From Pseudomonadota bacterium (GTDB lineage: Bacteria > Bdellovibrionota > Bacteriovoracia > Bacteriovoracales > Bacteriovoracaceae), in the NCBI GenBank assembly GCA_021299675.1, contig JAJTIF010000420.1, forward strand, positions 1 through 5,754: a stretch of DNA of 5,754 nt. The letters are read 5' to 3'. This document shows positions 5,078 through 5,754 of the stretch, piece after piece. Each line of letters begins with the position of its first letter. Positions within the stretch are counted from its first letter, which is position 1. A program made the position numbers and the translations under genes. Under the pieces are notes generated by a model, which was given only the letters and a program-made list of their open reading frames with translations, did not search any database and was not told where the DNA came from.

Positions 5078-5583
5078 CTATTTTGATGTCACCACGTGCA
5101 CAGGGTGATACACTAAAAATCGAGTATGGTATTGTGTGTGGAGCAAGATTGACGCTGATGCCAATGTGGATCGAATTGAAACATAATCAGGTTTGAGCAC
5201 ATCATTACTGTACTGTGTTAACGCAATTAGTCTTGATTTGACTGTAACACAGTCCATCCTACTTGGGCATCTGTGTATTTCTTGGCCAAGTATTTCGGTA
5301 TTGGCATGTAAGAACTGTGCAGGCAAACATCGTGCGTTTGGAACACCATCACGTACGTCTCTTGAAGTTGACCGTTAACTCTCAGATGGGTACGAAGTCC
5401 TTCAATCAGGTGCTTCCAGGTACAGCATGCCCGCTGCTGTAGCTTACAAAGAAGAGCTTCGTGAAAAAGCTGAGGTTTGTGCACCAGCACATTTATGTAG
5501 CTCAAAATTAGGCTTATGTCGTTCTTTATTTCCCCGAGGGTTGTAAGTGTACCGAGGGCGACAGCCCGAGAGACACTAAGCAA
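5078..5583 (-). CDS. Two-exon minus-strand gene of unknown function, 5' end uncertain
   Basis: The 5' exon is open on the minus strand from about 5583 (and upstream into the foldback) to 5263, including ALGTLTTLGEIKNDISLILS, KLQQRACCTWKHLIEGLRT and YLAKKYTDAQ. A 50-bp GT-AG intron (5213-5262) starts GTAGGATGG, carries a GACTAAT branch-point-like sequence and ends TTAACACAG. The next exon joins in phase 0 as YSNDVLKPDYVSIRST and ends with VYHPVHVVTSK and TAG at 5080-5078. The visible part is about 151 residues, mostly helical in character, with no signal peptide or known motif. No ATG opens the first exon. TTTGCTTAG at 5585-5577 is a good acceptor, so exons may lie upstream, perhaps across the inverted repeat. 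It converges with the 4582-5008 region, about 70 bp away. I do not recognise the family. Confidence 0.5.
5213..5262 (-). other. 50-bp GT-AG intron with a CTAAT branch-point-like sequence
   Basis: On the minus strand it runs from GTAGGATGG to TTAACACAG, and GACTAAT lies about 14 bases before the acceptor AG. It contains the TAA that closes the upstream frame. Removing it joins two open frames in phase 0. Confidence 0.55.
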
Positions 5584-5588
5584 AGAAT

Positions 5589-5608
5589 GACATATATTAT
5601 TATATGTC
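5589..5608. repeat. AT-rich palindrome GACATATA-TTAT-TATATGTC
   Basis: Two exact 8-bp arms surround a four-base centre, in a run of nearly pure A/T. The right half (TATGTC) is also the outer end of the large foldback that follows. Confidence 0.85.
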
Positions 5609-5727
5609 TTTGCACGTGTGTTTTGCGGACCGTAGGCCTGTAAAGTTCGTGCGCCTCATGTTTCTAAACATACAGGCTCACGAACTTTAAAGGCCTAGGG
5701 CCAGTAAAACGCACGTGCCGAGACATA
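5603..5727. repeat. Imperfect 53-bp inverted repeat with a nested loop hairpin
   Basis: Arm 5603-5655 (TATGTCTTTGCACGTG... to GTGCGCC) pairs with arm 5675-5727 (GGCTCACGAAC... to GCACGTGCCGAGACATA), with about ten mismatches and no gaps over 53 positions. The 19-nt loop contains ATGTTT-CT-AAACAT (5658-5671), a further 6-bp stem. Exact blocks include GCACGTG, TAGGCCT and TAAAGTTCGTG. The mismatches suggest an older element than the perfect repeat at 1148-1242. It may be a MITE or foldback transposon relic, or a hairpin RNA precursor. It sits immediately 5' of the minus-strand 5078-5583 gene and near the window edge. Confidence 0.9.
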
Positions 5728-5754
5728 AAAATAATTACAGGGTCTTCGTTCACA

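Noticed and set aside
1..5754. tRNA, rRNA, CRISPR array or prokaryotic operon
   Set aside because: No cloverleaf signature, rRNA-like block, regularly spaced repeats or ribosome-binding-site-linked frames were seen.

Overview
The window looks like nuclear DNA from a unicellular eukaryote with a compact genome. The reading frames are cut by very short GT-AG introns. Eight that can be placed by conserved protein sequence are 33-41 bp; two others rest on open frames alone (50 and 55 bp). The proteins are eukaryotic: a FERM-type lobe, a Ste20/MAP3K-like kinase, and Notchless/Rsa4. The lineage cannot be fixed from the sequence. The FERM lobe resembles the tails of MyTH4-FERM motors, which many protists have. 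No prokaryotic operon structure, tRNA, rRNA or CRISPR array was seen.

Layout, left to right. 23-367 (+): clean 3' end of a gene encoding a FERM F3 (PH-like) lobe. 464-777 (-): probable last exons of an unrecognised gene, convergent with the first; its 92-bp intron is the purine block at 694-770 read on the other strand. About 860-1120: A-rich, low complexity. 1148-1242: a perfect 33-bp inverted repeat with a palindrome in its loop. 1327-1711 (-): a possible two-exon small secreted or membrane protein, divergent from what follows. 1872-3128 (+): a degenerate protein kinase with a C-terminal ubiquitin-like-fold domain. 3252-4380 (+): a degenerate Notchless (NLE1/Rsa4) gene. 4517-4562: nested ACGAGC palindromes. 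About 4582-5008 (+): broken coding sequence, not recognised. 5078-5583 (-): a well-formed two-exon unknown gene, convergent with it. 5589-5727: a long imperfect foldback.

The most informative pattern is that the two recognisable + strand genes in the middle are broken, while the FERM exons at the left edge are clean. The kinase and Notchless copies keep protein similarity, splice sites and intron spacing. They also carry frameshifts, stops at conserved positions, loss of the catalytic HRD motif and a 13-bp duplication. I read this as a block of decaying gene copies. Assembly error or RNA-level repair are alternatives that transcripts would settle. The genes do not form an evident pathway: Notchless acts in 60S ribosome assembly, the kinase in signalling, and the FERM protein in cytoskeleton or membrane attachment.
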